The position numbers and the translations under genes are program-made. 64,000 nt of DNA from positions 186,001 through 250,000 of the forward strand of contig JAUIMB010000002.1 in the NCBI GenBank assembly GCA_030432635.1. Reading direction: 5' to 3'. The notes under the pieces are model-generated. The model was not told where the DNA came from. It made no database searches and worked only from the letters and a program-made list of their open reading frames with translations. Position 1 is the stretch's first letter, and every line of letters begins with the position of its first letter. Positions 27,546-39,348 of this stretch are shown here, one piece after another. This stretch comes from Bacteroidia bacterium. GTDB lineage: Bacteria; Bacteroidota; Bacteroidia; Flavobacteriales; Flavobacteriaceae.

Positions 27546-27824
27546 AATAGTGTTTATTTTTTGAATTCATTAAACTTTTAACGCTTATCCCATCGATTAA
27601 AGGTCAAATTAACCGATGAAAAAACAATTTCCTCCCTAAACACCTGAAATTTAAATGTTTTCGATACTCTACAAACACGTTTCTTCACAGAGTTATTAAC
27701 AGAGTTATTATGCAACTCTCATATATTCCACATTGAAAAACAACAGCACTTTCTTTTCGTGAAGTAGACAACATATTGTTTTATTAATATGAATTGATTT
27801 TCACTCTATTTCACCCATAAAAAT

Positions 27825-27832
27825 TATATTTG
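27825..27832 (+). promoter_or_regulatory. -7 element of the prfC promoter
   Basis: TATATTTG fits TAnnTTTG and lies 19 bp before the prfC ATG. No clear -33 element is visible at the usual spacing. Of the rest of the 515-bp spacer (27337-27851), only an exact tandem 12-mer ACAGAGTTATTA (27687-27710) stands out. Confidence 0.45.
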
Positions 27833-27851
27833 CACACACCAAAAAACAGCC

Positions 27852-29441
27852 ATGAATTTTACAAAGGAAATTTCCAGAAGACGTACATTCGGTATCATCT
27901 CCCATCCTGATGCTGGAAAAACGACACTAACCGAAAAGCTTTTACTTTTCGGAGGCGCCATTCAAGAAGCGGGTGCTGTAAAAAGCAATAAGATAAAAAA
28001 AGGCGCTACTAGTGATTTTATGGAAATTGAACGTCAACGTGGAATTTCGGTAGCAACTTCGGTGCTTGCCTTTGAATACAATGGCATAAAAATCAACATC
28101 TTAGACACACCTGGTCACAAGGATTTTGCGGAAGACACATTTAGAACACTTACTGCTGTTGACAGCGTGATAGTTGTGATTGACGTAGCCAAAGGTGTTG
28201 AGGAACAAACTGAGAAATTGGTTGAAGTTTGCCGAATGCGTAACATCCCTATGATCGTTTTTATCAACAAATTAGATCGCGAAGGTAAGGATGCATTTGA
28301 TTTATTGGATGAAATAGAACAAAAGTTAGGATTGAAAGTAGTTCCTCTTAGTTTTCCAATTGGAATGGGCTACGACTTTAAAGGCATATATAATATTTGG
28401 GAAAAGAACGTCAACCTGTTTAGCGGTGATAGTCGTAAGAATATAGAGGAAACTATAGAAATCAAGGATTTATCTTCTCCCGAATTAGTAAAACTGGTAG
28501 GTGAAAAAGCAGCCCAAACACTGAGGGATGAAATCGAACTTGTCGACGGTATATATCCTTCTTTTGAGAAAGAACACTATTTGAATGGTGAATTACAACC
28601 TGTTTTCTTTGGCTCTGCGTTGAATAATTTTGGAGTACGTGAATTATTGGATTGTTTCGTAGAAATAGCACCTAAACCAAGACCAAAAAACAGTGATGAA
28701 CGTTTGGTAAAACCAGAGGAAAAAGCATTTACTGGGTTTGTATTTAAAATCCATGCCAATATGGATCCTAATCACAGAAACCGATTGGCGTTCGTGAAAA
28801 TAGTATCTGGAGAGTTTAAAAGAAACACACCTTACTTACATGTAAGACATAACAAAAAATTGAAATTTTCGAGTCCGAATGCCTTTTTTGCTGAAAAGAA
28901 AGAAATTGTTGACATCTCCTATCCAGGAGACATTGTAGGTTTACAAGATACAGGTAACTTCAAAATTGGAGATACCTTGACAGAAGGTGAAGTACTAAAC
29001 TACAAGGGCATACCCAGTTTTTCACCAGAGCATTTCCGTTACATCAATAATGCTGATCCTTTAAAATCCAAGCAACTTTACAAAGGTATTGACCAACTTA
29101 TGGACGAAGGCGTCGCACAGCTCTTCACACTGGAGCTTAATGGCAGAAAAGTTATTGGCACGGTTGGAGCCCTTCAATATGAAGTGATTCAATATCGACT
29201 AGAACATGAGTATGGCGCAAAATGCACCTATGAAAATTTAAACGTACACAAAGCTTGTTGGATTAAAACCGATGATGTAAAAAGTGAAGAATACAAAGAT
29301 TTCCTTAGAGTAAAGCAACGTTTTTTAGCAAAGGACAAACGTGGACAACTAGTGTTTTTGGCAGATTCGGCGTTTTCATTACAGATGACACAACAGAAAT
29401 ATCCTAGCATTACATTCCATTTTACGTCAGAATTTGACTAA
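27852..29441 (+). CDS. prfC: Peptide chain release factor 3
   Basis: GTPase that recycles RF1/RF2 from the ribosome after termination, 529 aa. G motifs: G1 [11 protein letters not shown]3 DTPGHKDF, G4 NKLDRE; the RF3-type segments [14 protein letters not shown] and [11 protein letters not shown] follow, with the RF3 C-terminal domain ([13 protein letters not shown]). Transcribed alone, divergent from the adhesin operon. Confidence 0.96.
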   Translation: MNFTKEISRRRTFGIISHPDAGKTTLTEKLLLFGGAIQEAGAVKSNKIKKGATSDFMEIERQRGISVATSVLAFEYNGIKINILDTPGHKDFAEDTFRTLTAVDSVIVVIDVAKGVEEQTEKLVEVCRMRNIPMIVFINKLDREGKDAFDLLDEIEQKLGLKVVPLSFPIGMGYDFKGIYNIWEKNVNLFSGDSRKNIEETIEIKDLSSPELVKLVGEKAAQTLRDEIELVDGIYPSFEKEHYLNGELQPVFFGSALNNFGVRELLDCFVEIAPKPRPKNSDERLVKPEEKAFTGFVFKIHANMDPNHRNRLAFVKIVSGEFKRNTPYLHVRHNKKLKFSSPNAFFAEKKEIVDISYPGDIVGLQDTGNFKIGDTLTEGEVLNYKGIPSFSPEHFRYINNADPLKSKQLYKGIDQLMDEGVAQLFTLELNGRKVIGTVGALQYEVIQYRLEHEYGAKCTYENLNVHKACWIKTDDVKSEEYKDFLRVKQRFLAKDKRGQLVFLADSAFSLQMTQQKYPSITFHFTSEFD

Positions 29442-29581
29442 CATCTACTTACCGTTCGTCTAAAATTTTCAAATAAATTTGTTTTTTGCCGATGTTTTTA
29501 TACTTTTAATCGATAATTATACTGTGATTTGACCTAACCTCATCACAAGATAATAGAGATTAACCCCAAATTGATCTACTT

Positions 29582-29809
29582 ATGAAAGCAAATCCTAATG
29601 TTTTCAGTAATAGCGATATTACTGTCACTTACAATCCGCGTACGTGCATCAATGCTGAGCGTTGTGCCAAAGAACTTTCCAATGTTTTCCGTCAAACTGT
29701 TATTCCATGGATAAACCTTGATGGAGCATCGACCAAGAAAATCATCAAGCAAATTAAAAAATGTCCCTCTGGTGCGCTTCAGTGCCATCGGAATCAAGAG
29801 GTCGCTTGA
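29582..29809 (+). CDS. Small (4Fe-4S) mono-cluster protein, Fer4_19 type
   Basis: A 75-aa protein with four cysteines (Cys22, 28, 61 and 68) in the arrangement of the divergent mono-cluster ferredoxin domain Fer4_19 (YjdI-like). TYNPRTCINAERC and KKCPSGAL are the family marks. It probably carries one 4Fe-4S cluster; the electron partner is unknown. It follows prfC after 140 bp and is followed by a terminator at 29897. Confidence 0.85.
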   Translation: MKANPNVFSNSDITVTYNPRTCINAERCAKELSNVFRQTVIPWINLDGASTKKIIKQIKKCPSGALQCHRNQEVA

Positions 29810-29896
29810 AACTTCTGTAAAATTGGAGTTAGTATTCCACAATAAAAATCCCCAAATTGTCTTAAATGCCGTGCCCTAAGACCTACAAAATTTCAT

Positions 29897-29930
29897 AAAA
29901 AAGCCTTTGATGTTCATTCAAAGGCTTTTT
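29897..29930 (+). terminator. Intrinsic terminator
   Basis: AAAAAGCCTTTGA / TCAAAGGCTTTTT with a short loop, between the Fe-S protein gene and the converging repeats and DUF3467 gene. Works in both directions. Confidence 0.85.
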
Positions 29931-29938
29931 CATTTAGA

Positions 29939-30150
29939 CTTGTCCTGTTGGATCAAAATTCAATGGTATTGGAGGCTTGCTCCATGAACATTTCGAGCAG
30001 ACCTCCAACCAAATATTTTACGCTTGTCCTGTTGGACCAAAATTCAATGGTATTGGAGGCTGCTCCTTGAACATTTCGAGCAGACCTCCAACCAAAACAT
30101 TTTACGCTTGTCCTGTTGGACCAAAATTCAGTGGTATTGGAGGCTGCTCG
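29939..30150 (-). repeat. 84-bp tandem repeat duplicating the 3' end of the DUF3467 gene
   Basis: The motif CTTGTCCTGTTGGA starts copies at 29939, 30023 and 30107, an exact 84-bp period. The copy at 30107 is the end of the real gene; the other two lie after its stop codon and keep the same frame (84 = 28 codons), each again ending PPIPLNF..PTGQ followed by TAA. Each spacer also holds GGAGGCTGCTC / GAGCAG(A)CCTCC, an 11-bp hairpin with one bulge. Confidence 0.88.
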
Positions 30151-30416
30151 TAATCTTTGATTTCTCCATGTGCTTTTTCAAAGCGGTTGACATTGTCACC
30201 TAGAGCCTTTAACAAACGCTTCGCGTGCTGTGGTGTTAGTATGATTCTGGATTTTACTTTACTCTTTGGAGTTCCAGGCATGATACTCACAAAGTCAATT
30301 ACAAATTCAGACACAGAATGATTGATTATTGCTAGATTGGAATAGGTACCTTCTGCAATTTTCTCATCAAGTTCAATATTAATTCCTGGTTTTTTGTTTT
30401 TATTTTCTTCGGCCAT
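30102..30416 (-). CDS. DUF3467 domain protein
   Basis: A 104-aa soluble protein of the DUF3467 family, function unknown. The family pattern is GINIELDEKIAEGTYSNLAIINHS, of which I quote GINIELDEKIAEGTYSNL, followed by EFVIDFVSIMPG and RIILTPQHAKRLL. In Flavobacteriia it regularly lies directly downstream of rpoC, as here (160 bp after, beyond a terminator). Its last ~15 codons are the source of the downstream 84-bp duplications. Confidence 0.88.
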   Translation of the reverse strand: MAEENKNKKPGINIELDEKIAEGTYSNLAIINHSVSEFVIDFVSIMPGTPKSKVKSRIILTPQHAKRLLKALGDNVNRFEKAHGEIKDYEQPPIPLNFGPTGQA

Positions 30417-30465
30417 AATTTTATTTAATTTTTATAAGTCCAATTGGGTTGGATTTTCTATGTTG

Positions 30466-30492
30466 CTACAAGGTTTTTGAAAGCCTTGTGGG
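30466..30492. repeat. Palindromic intergenic element, CAAGGTT type (second copy)
   Basis: CTACAAGG...CCTTGTGGG between the DUF3467 gene and rpoC. It matches the element at 16158-16183 in length, arms and flanks. Confidence 0.55.
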
Positions 30493-30500
30493 AAAGATAA

Positions 30501-30538
30501 GTAAAAAGCCTTCATGTAAAAAATACAAGAAGGCTTTT
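30501..30538 (-). terminator. Intrinsic terminator of the rpoBC operon
   Basis: AAAAGCCTTC / GAAGGCTTTT with a 15-nt loop, 38 bp after the rpoC stop; followed by T-rich sequence on the minus strand. Confidence 0.82.
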
Positions 30539-30548
30539 GTTTTATAGA

Positions 30549-30566
30549 TTCCTGCCTCCGCAGGAA
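30549..30566. repeat. Palindromic intergenic element, TTCCTGC type (second copy)
   Basis: TTCCTGC-CTCC-GCAGGAA, a perfect 7-bp stem, right after rpoC. Related to 1349-1366. Confidence 0.55.
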
Positions 30567-30575
30567 TGACAACTT

Positions 30576-33500
30576 TTAGTTGTAGTTCATTTCTTCTTTC
30601 GCTTTCATCATCTCATTGAATTCTTCTTTGGAACCTACAATGATGTTATCAAATTTTCTAACACCTGTTCCTGCAGGAATTCTATGTCCGACAATTACGT
30701 TTTCCTTCAAACCTTCAAGGGTATCAACTTTAGCATTTACTGCAGCTTCATTAAGAACCTTTGTTGTTTCCTGGAACGATGCCGCAGAAATAAATGACTT
30801 AGTTTGTAATGATGCTCTAGTAATTCCTTGTAGAATTGGTGTGGCTGTTGCAGGTTGTGCATCACGTGCAGTGACCAACGCCTTATCTTCTCTACGTAGA
30901 ATCGAGTTTTCGTCCCTTAGTTCTCTTGAAGTAATAATTTGACCTGGTTTTAGGTTTTCAGAATCACCTGCATCTTCAACTACTTTCATTCCGAAGATCT
31001 TATCATTCTCTTCAATAAAGTCTGATTTATGAACCAATTGGTCTTCTAAGAAGATTGTATCTCCAGAATCGATGATTCTCACCTTTCTCATCATTTGTCT
31101 TACAACAACTTCAAAGTGCTTGTCATTAATCTTCACACCCTGTAAACGATATACTTCTTGAACTTCATTTACCAAATATTGCTGAACAGCCGCAGGACCT
31201 TTGATATTCAAAATATCGTTAGGAGTTATCGACCCGTCAGAAAGCGGCATACCAGCTTTTACATAGTCATTTTCTTGAACAAGGATTTGATTAGACAACT
31301 TCACTAGGTACTTCTTCACCTCTCCAAGTTTAGACTCAATGATGATTTCACGGTTACCTCTCTTAATTTTTCCGAAAGACACAACACCATCAATCTCACT
31401 AACAACAGCTGGATTAGAAGGGTTACGCGCTTCGAACAATTCGGTAACACGAGGTAAACCACCAGTAATATCACCAGCTTTAGCTGATTTACGAGGAATC
31501 TTAACTAAGATTTTACCAACCTTAATCTTCTCTCCATCGTCAATCATCAAGTGGGCACCTACTGGTAAGTTGTATGAACGTATGGTTTCACCTTTAGAAT
31601 CTTCAATATGCAATGTAGGAATTAACTTTTTGTTTCTCGATTCAGAAATTACTTTCTCTTGGAAACCAGTTTGTTCGTCAATTTCTACTTGATATGTTAC
31701 ACCTTGCTCGATATTTTCATATCTCACTTTACCGGCAAACTCTGAAATAATCACACCATTATATGGATCCCATTGGCAAATCACATCGCCTTCTTTTACT
31801 TTTGCACCTGGTTTTACGTAGATGAAAGATCCATAAGGAATGTTATTTGTACTCAAGGTGATTCCTGTTTTGGCATCGGTTAACTTCAATTCAGAAGTAC
31901 GAGAAATCACGACATCTACCTCTTTTCCTTCGTTATCAGTACTCTTAACAGTTTTTAAATCTTCGATTTCAGCAATTCCATCGAATTTCACTGTTAATTT
32001 GTTTTCTTCAGAAATGTTACCAGCAATACCACCAACGTGGAACGTACGTAATGTTAACTGAGTACCTGGCTCACCAATGGATTGTGCTGCCACAACACCA
32101 ACGGCTTCTCCTCGTTGTACCATCTTTCCTGTGGCAAGGTTACGTCCATAACATTTAGCACAAATCCCTTTCTTGGCTTCGCATGTCAATGCCGAACGCA
32201 CTTCTATTGAATCTAATGCTGAAGCGTCAATTCGCTTAGCGATGGCATCATCAATATGACCACCTGCTTCTACCAATAACTCTTCAGTAATTGGATCGTA
32301 AACATCATTTAATGAAGTTCGACCAACGATTCGCGTTTCAAGTTTTTCAATGATTTCCTCATTTTTCTTCAATGGTGTTACTTCAATTCCTCTTAATGTA
32401 CCACAATCTTCAGTATAAATGATGACATCTTGGGATACATCCACCAAACGACGTGTTAAGTATCCAGCATCGGCTGTTTTTAAAGCCGTATCGGCAAGAC
32501 CTTTACGTGCACCGTGTGTTGAGATAAAATATTCTAAGATTGAAAGACCTTCCTTAAAGTTTGATAAGATCGGGTTTTCAATAATCTCTCCACCACCAGC
32601 ATTTGATTTTTTAGGTTTTGCCATCAAACCACGCATACCTGTTAACTGACGAATCTGTTCTTTAGATCCACGAGCTCCAGAATCTAGCATCATAAACACC
32701 GAGTTAAATCCTTGTTGATCCTCACGAATACGTTTCATAGATAACTCCGTTAACTCAGCATTTGTTGATGTCCAAATATCAATTACTTGATTGTAACGTT
32801 CGTTATTGGTAATCAATCCCATATTATAGTTACCCATAATACCGTCAACCAAACCATTAGCTTGATCAATCATACCTTGCTTTTCGGCTGGTATAATAAT
32901 ATCACCCAAACTAAACGAAAGTCCACCTTGGAACGCAAATTTGTAACCAAGAGTTTTAATTTCATCAAGGAATACTGCTGTTTCAGGAACACTAGTCACC
33001 TTCAGAATATCATGGATAATGTCCCTTAAGGATTTCTTTGTCAGTACTTGATTTATGAATCCTGCAGCTTCTGGTACTTTTTCGTTAAATAGCACACGAC
33101 CAACAGTGGTTTCAATAATTTGGGTTGTCAATTCACCTTCCTCATTGAAATCCTTGGTACGTACTTTTATTCCTGCATTTAAGTCTACTTTTTTCTCGTT
33201 ATAAGCAATTGTTACTTCCTCTGGAGAATAAAAAGTTAATCCTTCACCTTTTACAGTATACGTTTCATCTGTTTTACGCAACTTAGTCATATAATAAAGA
33301 CCAAGAACCATATCCTGAGAAGGCACTGTTACAGGCGACCCATTAGCTGGATTCAGAATATTATGAGACGCCAACATTAGGAGTTGTGCTTCTAAAATCG
33401 CTTCTGGTCCAAGTGGTAAATGCACAGCCATTTGGTCACCATCGAAATCGGCATTAAAAGCCGTACAAACTAATGGGTGAAGCTGAATTGCCTTACCTTC

Positions 33501-34877
33501 AATTAGTTTTGGCTGGAATGCCTGAATACCAAGTCGGTGTAATGTAGGCGCACGGTTAAGCAATACTGGATGTCCTTTAAGAACGTTTTCCAAGATATCC
33601 CAAACCACAGGCTCTTTTCTATCTATGATTTTCTTTGCAGATTTTACGGTCTTTACAATCCCTCTTTCAATCAATTTTCTGATGATAAACGGCTTGTATA
33701 GCTCGGCAGCCATATTCTTTGGTAATCCACATTCGAATAATTTTAATTCTGGTCCAACGACAATTACCGAACGTGCCGAATAGTCAACACGCTTACCCAA
33801 TAAGTTTTGACGGAAACGTCCTTGCTTACCTTTTAAGGAATCAGATAATGATTTTAATGGTCGGTTAGAATCTGTCTTTACAGCAGAAGCTTTACGCGTG
33901 TTGTCAAATAATGAATCTACAGATTCTTGTAACATACGCTTCTCATTACGAAGAATCACTTCTGGTGCTTTGATCTCTACCAATCGCTTTAAACGATTGT
34001 TACGAATGATTACACGACGATATAAATCATTTAAATCTGAAGTTGCAAAACGCCCACCATCTAGAGGTACCAATGGTCTCAATTCTGGTGGAATAATAGG
34101 AATGGCCTTCATAATCATCCATTCAGGCTTATTCTCACGGTTTGCATTTGAATCTCTAAACGCCTCAACAACTTGCAAACGTTTTAAGGCTTCTGTTTTA
34201 CGTTGTTTAGAAGTTTCAGTATTTGCTTTGTGACGCAATTCGTAGGACAATTGGTTTAAGTCGATTCTCGATAAGAGTTCGATTAAACATTCAGCACCCA
34301 TTTTAGCAATAAACTTGTTAGGGTCTGTATCGTCTAGGTGTCTGTTTTCCGCAGGAAGCGTTTCCATGATATTCAGGTACTCTTCTTCCGTTAGGAAATC
34401 CATTTTTTGTAATGGGTCACCTTCAGCATTTTTTGCTTCACCTGGTTGGATCACTACATAGCGTTCATAATAGATAATCATATCTAGACGCTTAGATGGT
34501 AGACCAAGTAAATAACCAATTTTATTAGGTAAGGAACGGAAGTACCAAATGTGTGCTACAGGAACTACTAAATTAATATGTCCTACGCGATCACGACGGA
34601 CTTTCTTTTCAGTAACTTCAACACCACAACGGTCACAAACGATACCTTTGTAACGTATTCTTTTATATTTACCACAAGCACATTCAAAATCCTTAACAGG
34701 ACCAAAAATACGCTCACAGAACAAACCATCACGTTCAGGTTTATGTGTTCGATAATTAATAGTTTCTGGTTTTAAAACCTCGCCACGAGAAGCTGCCAAA
34801 ACAGATTCTGGAGATGCTAAACCAATAGAAATTTTGTTGAATTTCTGTACTGTATTCTTATCTTGTCTTCTTGCCAT
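30576..34877 (-). CDS. rpoC: DNA-directed RNA polymerase subunit beta'
   Basis: Largest subunit of RNA polymerase, 1433 aa, normal for Bacteroidota. The first zinc site is in [13 protein letters not shown] and CDRCG (residues ~65-83), the catalytic magnesium loop is [12 protein letters not shown], and the second zinc region contains [19 protein letters not shown]. The bridge helix and trigger loop regions are intact. It follows rpoB after 96 bp containing an inverted repeat element. Confidence 0.98.
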   Translation of the reverse strand: MARRQDKNTVQKFNKISIGLASPESVLAASRGEVLKPETINYRTHKPERDGLFCERIFGPVKDFECACGKYKRIRYKGIVCDRCGVEVTEKKVRRDRVGHINLVVPVAHIWYFRSLPNKIGYLLGLPSKRLDMIIYYERYVVIQPGEAKNAEGDPLQKMDFLTEEEYLNIMETLPAENRHLDDTDPNKFIAKMGAECLIELLSRIDLNQLSYELRHKANTETSKQRKTEALKRLQVVEAFRDSNANRENKPEWMIMKAIPIIPPELRPLVPLDGGRFATSDLNDLYRRVIIRNNRLKRLVEIKAPEVILRNEKRMLQESVDSLFDNTRKASAVKTDSNRPLKSLSDSLKGKQGRFRQNLLGKRVDYSARSVIVVGPELKLFECGLPKNMAAELYKPFIIRKLIERGIVKTVKSAKKIIDRKEPVVWDILENVLKGHPVLLNRAPTLHRLGIQAFQPKLIEGKAIQLHPLVCTAFNADFDGDQMAVHLPLGPEAILEAQLLMLASHNILNPANGSPVTVPSQDMVLGLYYMTKLRKTDETYTVKGEGLTFYSPEEVTIAYNEKKVDLNAGIKVRTKDFNEEGELTTQIIETTVGRVLFNEKVPEAAGFINQVLTKKSLRDIIHDILKVTSVPETAVFLDEIKTLGYKFAFQGGLSFSLGDIIIPAEKQGMIDQANGLVDGIMGNYNMGLITNNERYNQVIDIWTSTNAELTELSMKRIREDQQGFNSVFMMLDSGARGSKEQIRQLTGMRGLMAKPKKSNAGGGEIIENPILSNFKEGLSILEYFISTHGARKGLADTALKTADAGYLTRRLVDVSQDVIIYTEDCGTLRGIEVTPLKKNEEIIEKLETRIVGRTSLNDVYDPITEELLVEAGGHIDDAIAKRIDASALDSIEVRSALTCEAKKGICAKCYGRNLATGKMVQRGEAVGVVAAQSIGEPGTQLTLRTFHVGGIAGNISEENKLTVKFDGIAEIEDLKTVKSTDNEGKEVDVVISRTSELKLTDAKTGITLSTNNIPYGSFIYVKPGAKVKEGDVICQWDPYNGVIISEFAGKVRYENIEQGVTYQVEIDEQTGFQEKVISESRNKKLIPTLHIEDSKGETIRSYNLPVGAHLMIDDGEKIKVGKILVKIPRKSAKAGDITGGLPRVTELFEARNPSNPAVVSEIDGVVSFGKIKRGNREIIIESKLGEVKKYLVKLSNQILVQENDYVKAGMPLSDGSITPNDILNIKGPAAVQQYLVNEVQEVYRLQGVKINDKHFEVVVRQMMRKVRIIDSGDTIFLEDQLVHKSDFIEENDKIFGMKVVEDAGDSENLKPGQIITSRELRDENSILRREDKALVTARDAQPATATPILQGITRASLQTKSFISAASFQETTKVLNEAAVNAKVDTLEGLKENVIVGHRIPAGTGVRKFDNIIVGSKEEFNEMMKAKEEMNYN

Positions 34878-34892
34878 GTTTTTATAGTCTTC

Positions 34893-34968
34893 AGTTTGCA
34901 GTTTGCAGTCCTCAGTCGTTTTTATATCACAGTAAATACGCTTTACTGACGACTGCTTACTGCTGACT
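34893..34968. repeat. Inverted repeat element in the rpoB-rpoC spacer
   Basis: Two 24-nt arms (34893-34916 and 34945-34968), each built of AGT/GCAGT units, match as inverted repeats at about 19 of 24 positions. A smaller perfect palindrome CAGTAAA/TTTACTG (34930-34949) lies inside. It fills almost the whole spacer. It resembles the AGT-rich filler repeats seen in Flavobacteriia spacers. Confidence 0.6.
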
Positions 34969-34973
34969 TAATT

Positions 34974-37900
34974 TTATTCTTCTAATCTAATATCTAATCC
35001 TAATCCTTTCAGTTCGTGCATCAATACATTGAAAGATTCAGGTAGTCCAGGCTCTGGCATTGGCTCTCCTTTTACGATTGCCTCGTAAGTTTTAGCTCTA
35101 CCAATAACGTCATCAGATTTCACTGTTAAGATTTCACGTAGTGTGCTTGATGCTCCATAAGCTTCAAGTGCCCAAACCTCCATCTCACCGAAACGTTGAC
35201 CACCAAATTGTGCTTTACCACCAAGTGGTTGCTGTGTGATCAATGAGTATGGTCCAATAGAACGCGCGTGCATCTTATCGTCAATCATATGACCAAGTTT
35301 GATCATATAGATAACACCTACTGTTGCTGGTTGATCGAAACGATCTCCTGTTCCACCATCATACAAATACGTATGACCAAAACGTGGCACACCAGCTTCA
35401 TCTGTGAATTCATTGATTTGGTCTAAAGTTGCACCATCAAAAATAGGTGTCGCATATGTACGACCCAATTTCTGTCCTGCCCAACCAAGAACCGTTTCAT
35501 AAATCTGACCAATGTTCATACGCGATGGTACACCTAGTGGATTCAACACGATATCAACTGGAGTTCCATCTTCCAAGAATGGCATATCCTCTTGACGAAC
35601 AATTCGCGCCACAATACCTTTGTTACCGTGACGACCAGCCATTTTATCACCAACCTTCAGTTTACGTTTCTTAGCCACATAAACTTTAGCCAATTTGATA
35701 ATACCAGCAGGCAATTCATCACCAACAGAGATTGTAAACTTCTCACGACGCAAAGATCCTTGTAGATCATTTTCCTTGATCTTATAGTTGTGAATCAAGT
35801 CGGCAACTAAAGCATTCAAGTGATCATCGGTTGTCCAAGTCCCAGAGGTTAAATGTGTGTAGTCATCTACAGCATTCAACATCTTAAGAGTGTATTTCTT
35901 TCCTTTAGGAATGATCTCTTCACCTAAATCATTAAAGATACCTTGAGCAGTTTTACCATTCACAAGAGCAAATAATTTTTCGACCAGCACAGCCTGTAAA
36001 TCATCAAACTTCTTGTAATAGATATTCTCTAATGCCTCTATATCTTCTTTATCTTTAGCTCTCTTTCGTTTATCCTTGATAGCTCTTGAGAATAATTTTT
36101 TCTCAATAACGACACCATGTAATGAAGGAGACGCCTTTAACGATGCGTCCTTTACATCACCAGCTTTATCACCAAAGATGGCTCGTAATAGTTTTTCTTC
36201 AGGTGTAGGGTCAGATTCACCTTTTGGTGTAATCTTACCAATAAGAATATCACCAGGCTTGATCTCAGCACCAATTCGAATCATACCATTTTCGTCAAGG
36301 TCTTTAGTAGCCTCTTCGGAAACGTTAGGAATATCATTGGTAAGCTCTTCGTTACCTAATTTGGTATCTCTAACTTCCAACGAGTATTCATCAATATGGA
36401 TTGAGGTAAAGATATCATCACGTACTACTTTCTCAGAAATTACAATCGCATCCTCGAAGTTATAACCTTTCCATGGCATAAACGCCACTTTCATATTACG
36501 ACCTAAAGCCAATTCACCATTTTCAGTAGCATAACCTTCACAAAGTACTTGACCTTTGACTACTTTATCGCCTTTGGTCACAATCGGTTTAAGGTTAATG
36601 GACGTTCCTTGGTTTGTTTTTCTAAACTTAACTAGCGGATAGGTTTTGGTATCACTATCAAAGCTTACCATGGCTTCCTCTTCAGTACGTTCGTACTTTA
36701 TGACGATTTCATTGGCATCTACATATTCAACAACACCATTACCTTCAGCATTAATCAATACTCTAGAATCTGAAGCCACCTGACGTTCAAGACCTGTTCC
36801 TACGATAGGCGCTTGCGGACGCAATAACGGAACTGCTTGACGCATCATGTTAGATCCCATCAAGGCACGGTTAGCATCATCATGCTCTAAGAATGGAATC
36901 AAGGATGCTGAAATTGAAGCGATCTGGTTTGGTGCAACATCGGTATAATTTACATTAGACGGATCAATCACTGGGAAATCACCTTCTTGACGTGCAATAA
37001 CCTTATCATGCTTAATCTTACCACTATCATCAACTTCGACAGTTGCTTGGGCGATTAACATATCCTCTTCTTCTTCAGCACTTAAGTATGTTGGTTCATT
37101 TTTAATATCCACGACACCTTCCTCTACTTTTCTATAAGGCGTCTCAATGAATCCCATGTTATTCACTTTAGCAAATACTGATAAAGATGAAATCAAACCA
37201 ATGTTTGGTCCTTCAGGAGTTTCAATAGGACACAACCTTCCGTAGTGTGTATAGTGAACATCACGTACCTCGAAACCAGCTCTTTCTCTGGATAAACCTC
37301 CAGGTCCTAAAGCCGAAAGACGACGTTTGTGTGTAATCTCAGCTAATGGATTCGTTTGATCCATAAATTGAGATAACTGGTTTGTACCAAAGAACGAGTT
37401 AATCACAGAAGACAAGGTCTTCGCATTGATCAAATCGATTGGTGTAAACACTTCGTTATCACGAACATTCATTCGCTCACGAATTGTTCTTGCCATACGT
37501 GCAAGACCTACACCAAACTGAGATGACAATTGCTCACCAACAGTTCGTACACGACGGTTGGATAAGTGATCGATATCGTCAATCTCTGCCTTTGAATTGA
37601 TTAACTCAATTAAATATTTTATGATGGTAATGATATCTTCCTTAGTAAGCACTTGCTTATCCATTCCGATATCCAAACCTAATTTTTTGTTCATTCTGTA
37701 ACGACCTACTTCGCCAAGAGAATAGCGTTGGTCAGAGAAGAATAATTTGTCAATGATTCCGCGAGCAGTTTCCTCATCTGGCGGCTCTGCATTACGCAAT
37801 TGACGGTAAATATGTTCAACAGCTTCTTTTTCAGAGTTTGTTGGGTCTTTCTGTAAAGTGTTATGAATGATGGCATAATCACCTTGTTGTGAAGTCTCTT

Positions 37901-38786
37901 TGTGTAATAAAATGGTCTTTACACCAGCTTCAAGGATTTCCTCAATATTATCTTTATCGATTTCAGTGTCACGATCGAGGACGATTTCGTTACGCTCGAT
38001 AGATACCACTTCACCTGTATCTTCATCAACGAAATCTTCATGCCATGTATTTAAAACACGCGCAGCTAGCTTTCGGCCAACAACTTTTTTAAGTCCGGTT
38101 TTTGAAACCTTTACTTCTTCGGCAAGGTCAAAAATCTCTAAAATATCTTTATCACGTTCAAAACCAATAGCTCTGAACAATGTTGTAACTGGTAATTTTT
38201 TCTTTCTATCAATGTATGCGTACATCACTTGGTTGATGTCGGTAGCAAACTCAATCCAAGACCCTTTAAACGGGATAACTCTCGCAGAGTACAATTTTGT
38301 ACCGTTGGCATGGAAAGACTGACTAAAGAATACACCTGGAGATCTGTGCAATTGTGATACAACCACACGCTCTGCACCATTGATACAGAAGGTTCCACTA
38401 GGTGTCATATATGGAATTGTTCCTAGATATACATCTTGAACGATAGTTTCGAAGTCTTCATGTTCTGGATCTGTACAGTACAGTTTTAAACGTGCTTTTA
38501 ATGGCACACTGTATGTCAATCCTCTTTCGATACACTCTTCGATGGTATATCTTGGAGGGTCGATAAAATAATCCAAGAATTCCAAAACGAATTGGTTACG
38601 TGTATCTGTAATTGGAAAGTTTTCCATGAAGGTATTGTAGAGCCCTTCATTTCCTCTTTCTTCTGATTTTGTCTCTAACTGGAAAAAATCCTGAAAGGAT
38701 TTAATTTGAATATCCAAGAAGTCTGGGTATTCAGTTCTGTTCACAATAGAGGAGAAATTCAATCTTTCAGCTGTATTTGCTAACAT
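34974..38786 (-). CDS. rpoB: DNA-directed RNA polymerase subunit beta
   Basis: Second-largest RNA polymerase subunit, 1270 aa, normal for Bacteroidota. Conserved regions include the rifampicin pocket ([37 protein letters not shown]) and the C-terminal [16 protein letters not shown]-like segment, seen here as [15 protein letters not shown]. The rifampicin-pocket residues look wild type. It follows rplL after a spacer with a strong hairpin. Confidence 0.98.
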   Translation of the reverse strand: MLANTAERLNFSSIVNRTEYPDFLDIQIKSFQDFFQLETKSEERGNEGLYNTFMENFPITDTRNQFVLEFLDYFIDPPRYTIEECIERGLTYSVPLKARLKLYCTDPEHEDFETIVQDVYLGTIPYMTPSGTFCINGAERVVVSQLHRSPGVFFSQSFHANGTKLYSARVIPFKGSWIEFATDINQVMYAYIDRKKKLPVTTLFRAIGFERDKDILEIFDLAEEVKVSKTGLKKVVGRKLAARVLNTWHEDFVDEDTGEVVSIERNEIVLDRDTEIDKDNIEEILEAGVKTILLHKETSQQGDYAIIHNTLQKDPTNSEKEAVEHIYRQLRNAEPPDEETARGIIDKLFFSDQRYSLGEVGRYRMNKKLGLDIGMDKQVLTKEDIITIIKYLIELINSKAEIDDIDHLSNRRVRTVGEQLSSQFGVGLARMARTIRERMNVRDNEVFTPIDLINAKTLSSVINSFFGTNQLSQFMDQTNPLAEITHKRRLSALGPGGLSRERAGFEVRDVHYTHYGRLCPIETPEGPNIGLISSLSVFAKVNNMGFIETPYRKVEEGVVDIKNEPTYLSAEEEEDMLIAQATVEVDDSGKIKHDKVIARQEGDFPVIDPSNVNYTDVAPNQIASISASLIPFLEHDDANRALMGSNMMRQAVPLLRPQAPIVGTGLERQVASDSRVLINAEGNGVVEYVDANEIVIKYERTEEEAMVSFDSDTKTYPLVKFRKTNQGTSINLKPIVTKGDKVVKGQVLCEGYATENGELALGRNMKVAFMPWKGYNFEDAIVISEKVVRDDIFTSIHIDEYSLEVRDTKLGNEELTNDIPNVSEEATKDLDENGMIRIGAEIKPGDILIGKITPKGESDPTPEEKLLRAIFGDKAGDVKDASLKASPSLHGVVIEKKLFSRAIKDKRKRAKDKEDIEALENIYYKKFDDLQAVLVEKLFALVNGKTAQGIFNDLGEEIIPKGKKYTLKMLNAVDDYTHLTSGTWTTDDHLNALVADLIHNYKIKENDLQGSLRREKFTISVGDELPAGIIKLAKVYVAKKRKLKVGDKMAGRHGNKGIVARIVRQEDMPFLEDGTPVDIVLNPLGVPSRMNIGQIYETVLGWAGQKLGRTYATPIFDGATLDQINEFTDEAGVPRFGHTYLYDGGTGDRFDQPATVGVIYMIKLGHMIDDKMHARSIGPYSLITQQPLGGKAQFGGQRFGEMEVWALEAYGASSTLREILTVKSDDVIGRAKTYEAIVKGEPMPEPGLPESFNVLMHELKGLGLDIRLEE

Positions 38787-38850
38787 CGATGAACGCGGTT
38801 TTGATTAAAAAAATGACTCGTTTATCTGTGCACTATTTTATACACAAAAG

Positions 38851-38888
38851 GGTTTAGGTCATTCCGAACACTTCGGAAGACCTAAACC
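38851..38888 (-). promoter_or_regulatory. Strong hairpin in the rplL-rpoB spacer
   Basis: GGTTTAGGTC / GACCTAAACC continue into TTCCGAA / TTCGGAA with one bulged A: 17 bp around a 3-nt loop. There is no T-run after it on the minus strand, so it is more likely a partial attenuator or RNase processing site between L12 and RNA polymerase, as known at this position in E. coli, than a full terminator. Confidence 0.75.
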
Positions 38889-38910
38889 ATAATTTGTAGG
38901 TTTGTTAAGC

Positions 38911-39288
38911 TTACTTAAGCTCAACCTCTGCTCCTGCTTCCTCTAATTGAGATTTTAGAGCTTCTGCTTCGTCTTTAGCAACACCTTCTTTGATTGGGCT
39001 TGGTGCTTCATCAACTAAACCTTTTGCTTCTTTTAATCCTAAACCAGTTAATTCTTTAACTAATTTTACAACAGCTAATTTAGAACCACCTGCTGCTTTA
39101 AGGATTACGTCGAATTCTGATTTCTCTTCAGCTGCGTCTCCGCCTGCTGCTCCACCACCTGCTGCTACTGCTACTGCAGCTGCTGCTGGTTCGATACCAT
39201 ATTCGTCTTTTAATATTGTAGCTAATTCGTTAACTTCTTTTACTGTTAAATTAACTAATTGTTCTGCGAAATCTTTTAAATCTGCCAT
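38911..39288 (-). CDS. rplL: 50S ribosomal protein L7/L12
   Basis: Stalk protein that recruits translation GTPases, 125 aa. N-terminal dimerisation domain (residues 1-40), an Ala/Gly-rich hinge and the C-terminal globular domain with [21 protein letters not shown]. Normal in length. Encoded between rplJ and rpoB; the start has no SD sequence, in contrast to rpsU. Confidence 0.98.
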   Translation of the reverse strand: MADLKDFAEQLVNLTVKEVNELATILKDEYGIEPAAAAVAVAAGGGAAGGDAAEEKSEFDVILKAAGGSKLAVVKLVKELTGLGLKEAKGLVDEAPSPIKEGVAKDEAEALKSQLEEAGAEVELK

Positions 39289-39348
39289 TTCTATCGTTTT
39301 TAATGATTTTTAATAAAATATAATTTGTTTAAGTGCGTACTTATTTGA

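Noticed and set aside
27661-27720. DnaA boxes or replication origin in the 515-bp spacer
   Set aside because: TTATTAACA-like strings do not match DnaA boxes and no cluster of boxes is present.
38990-39313. 107-codon plus-strand frame over rplL
   Set aside because: Shadow of the Ala-rich rplL gene.
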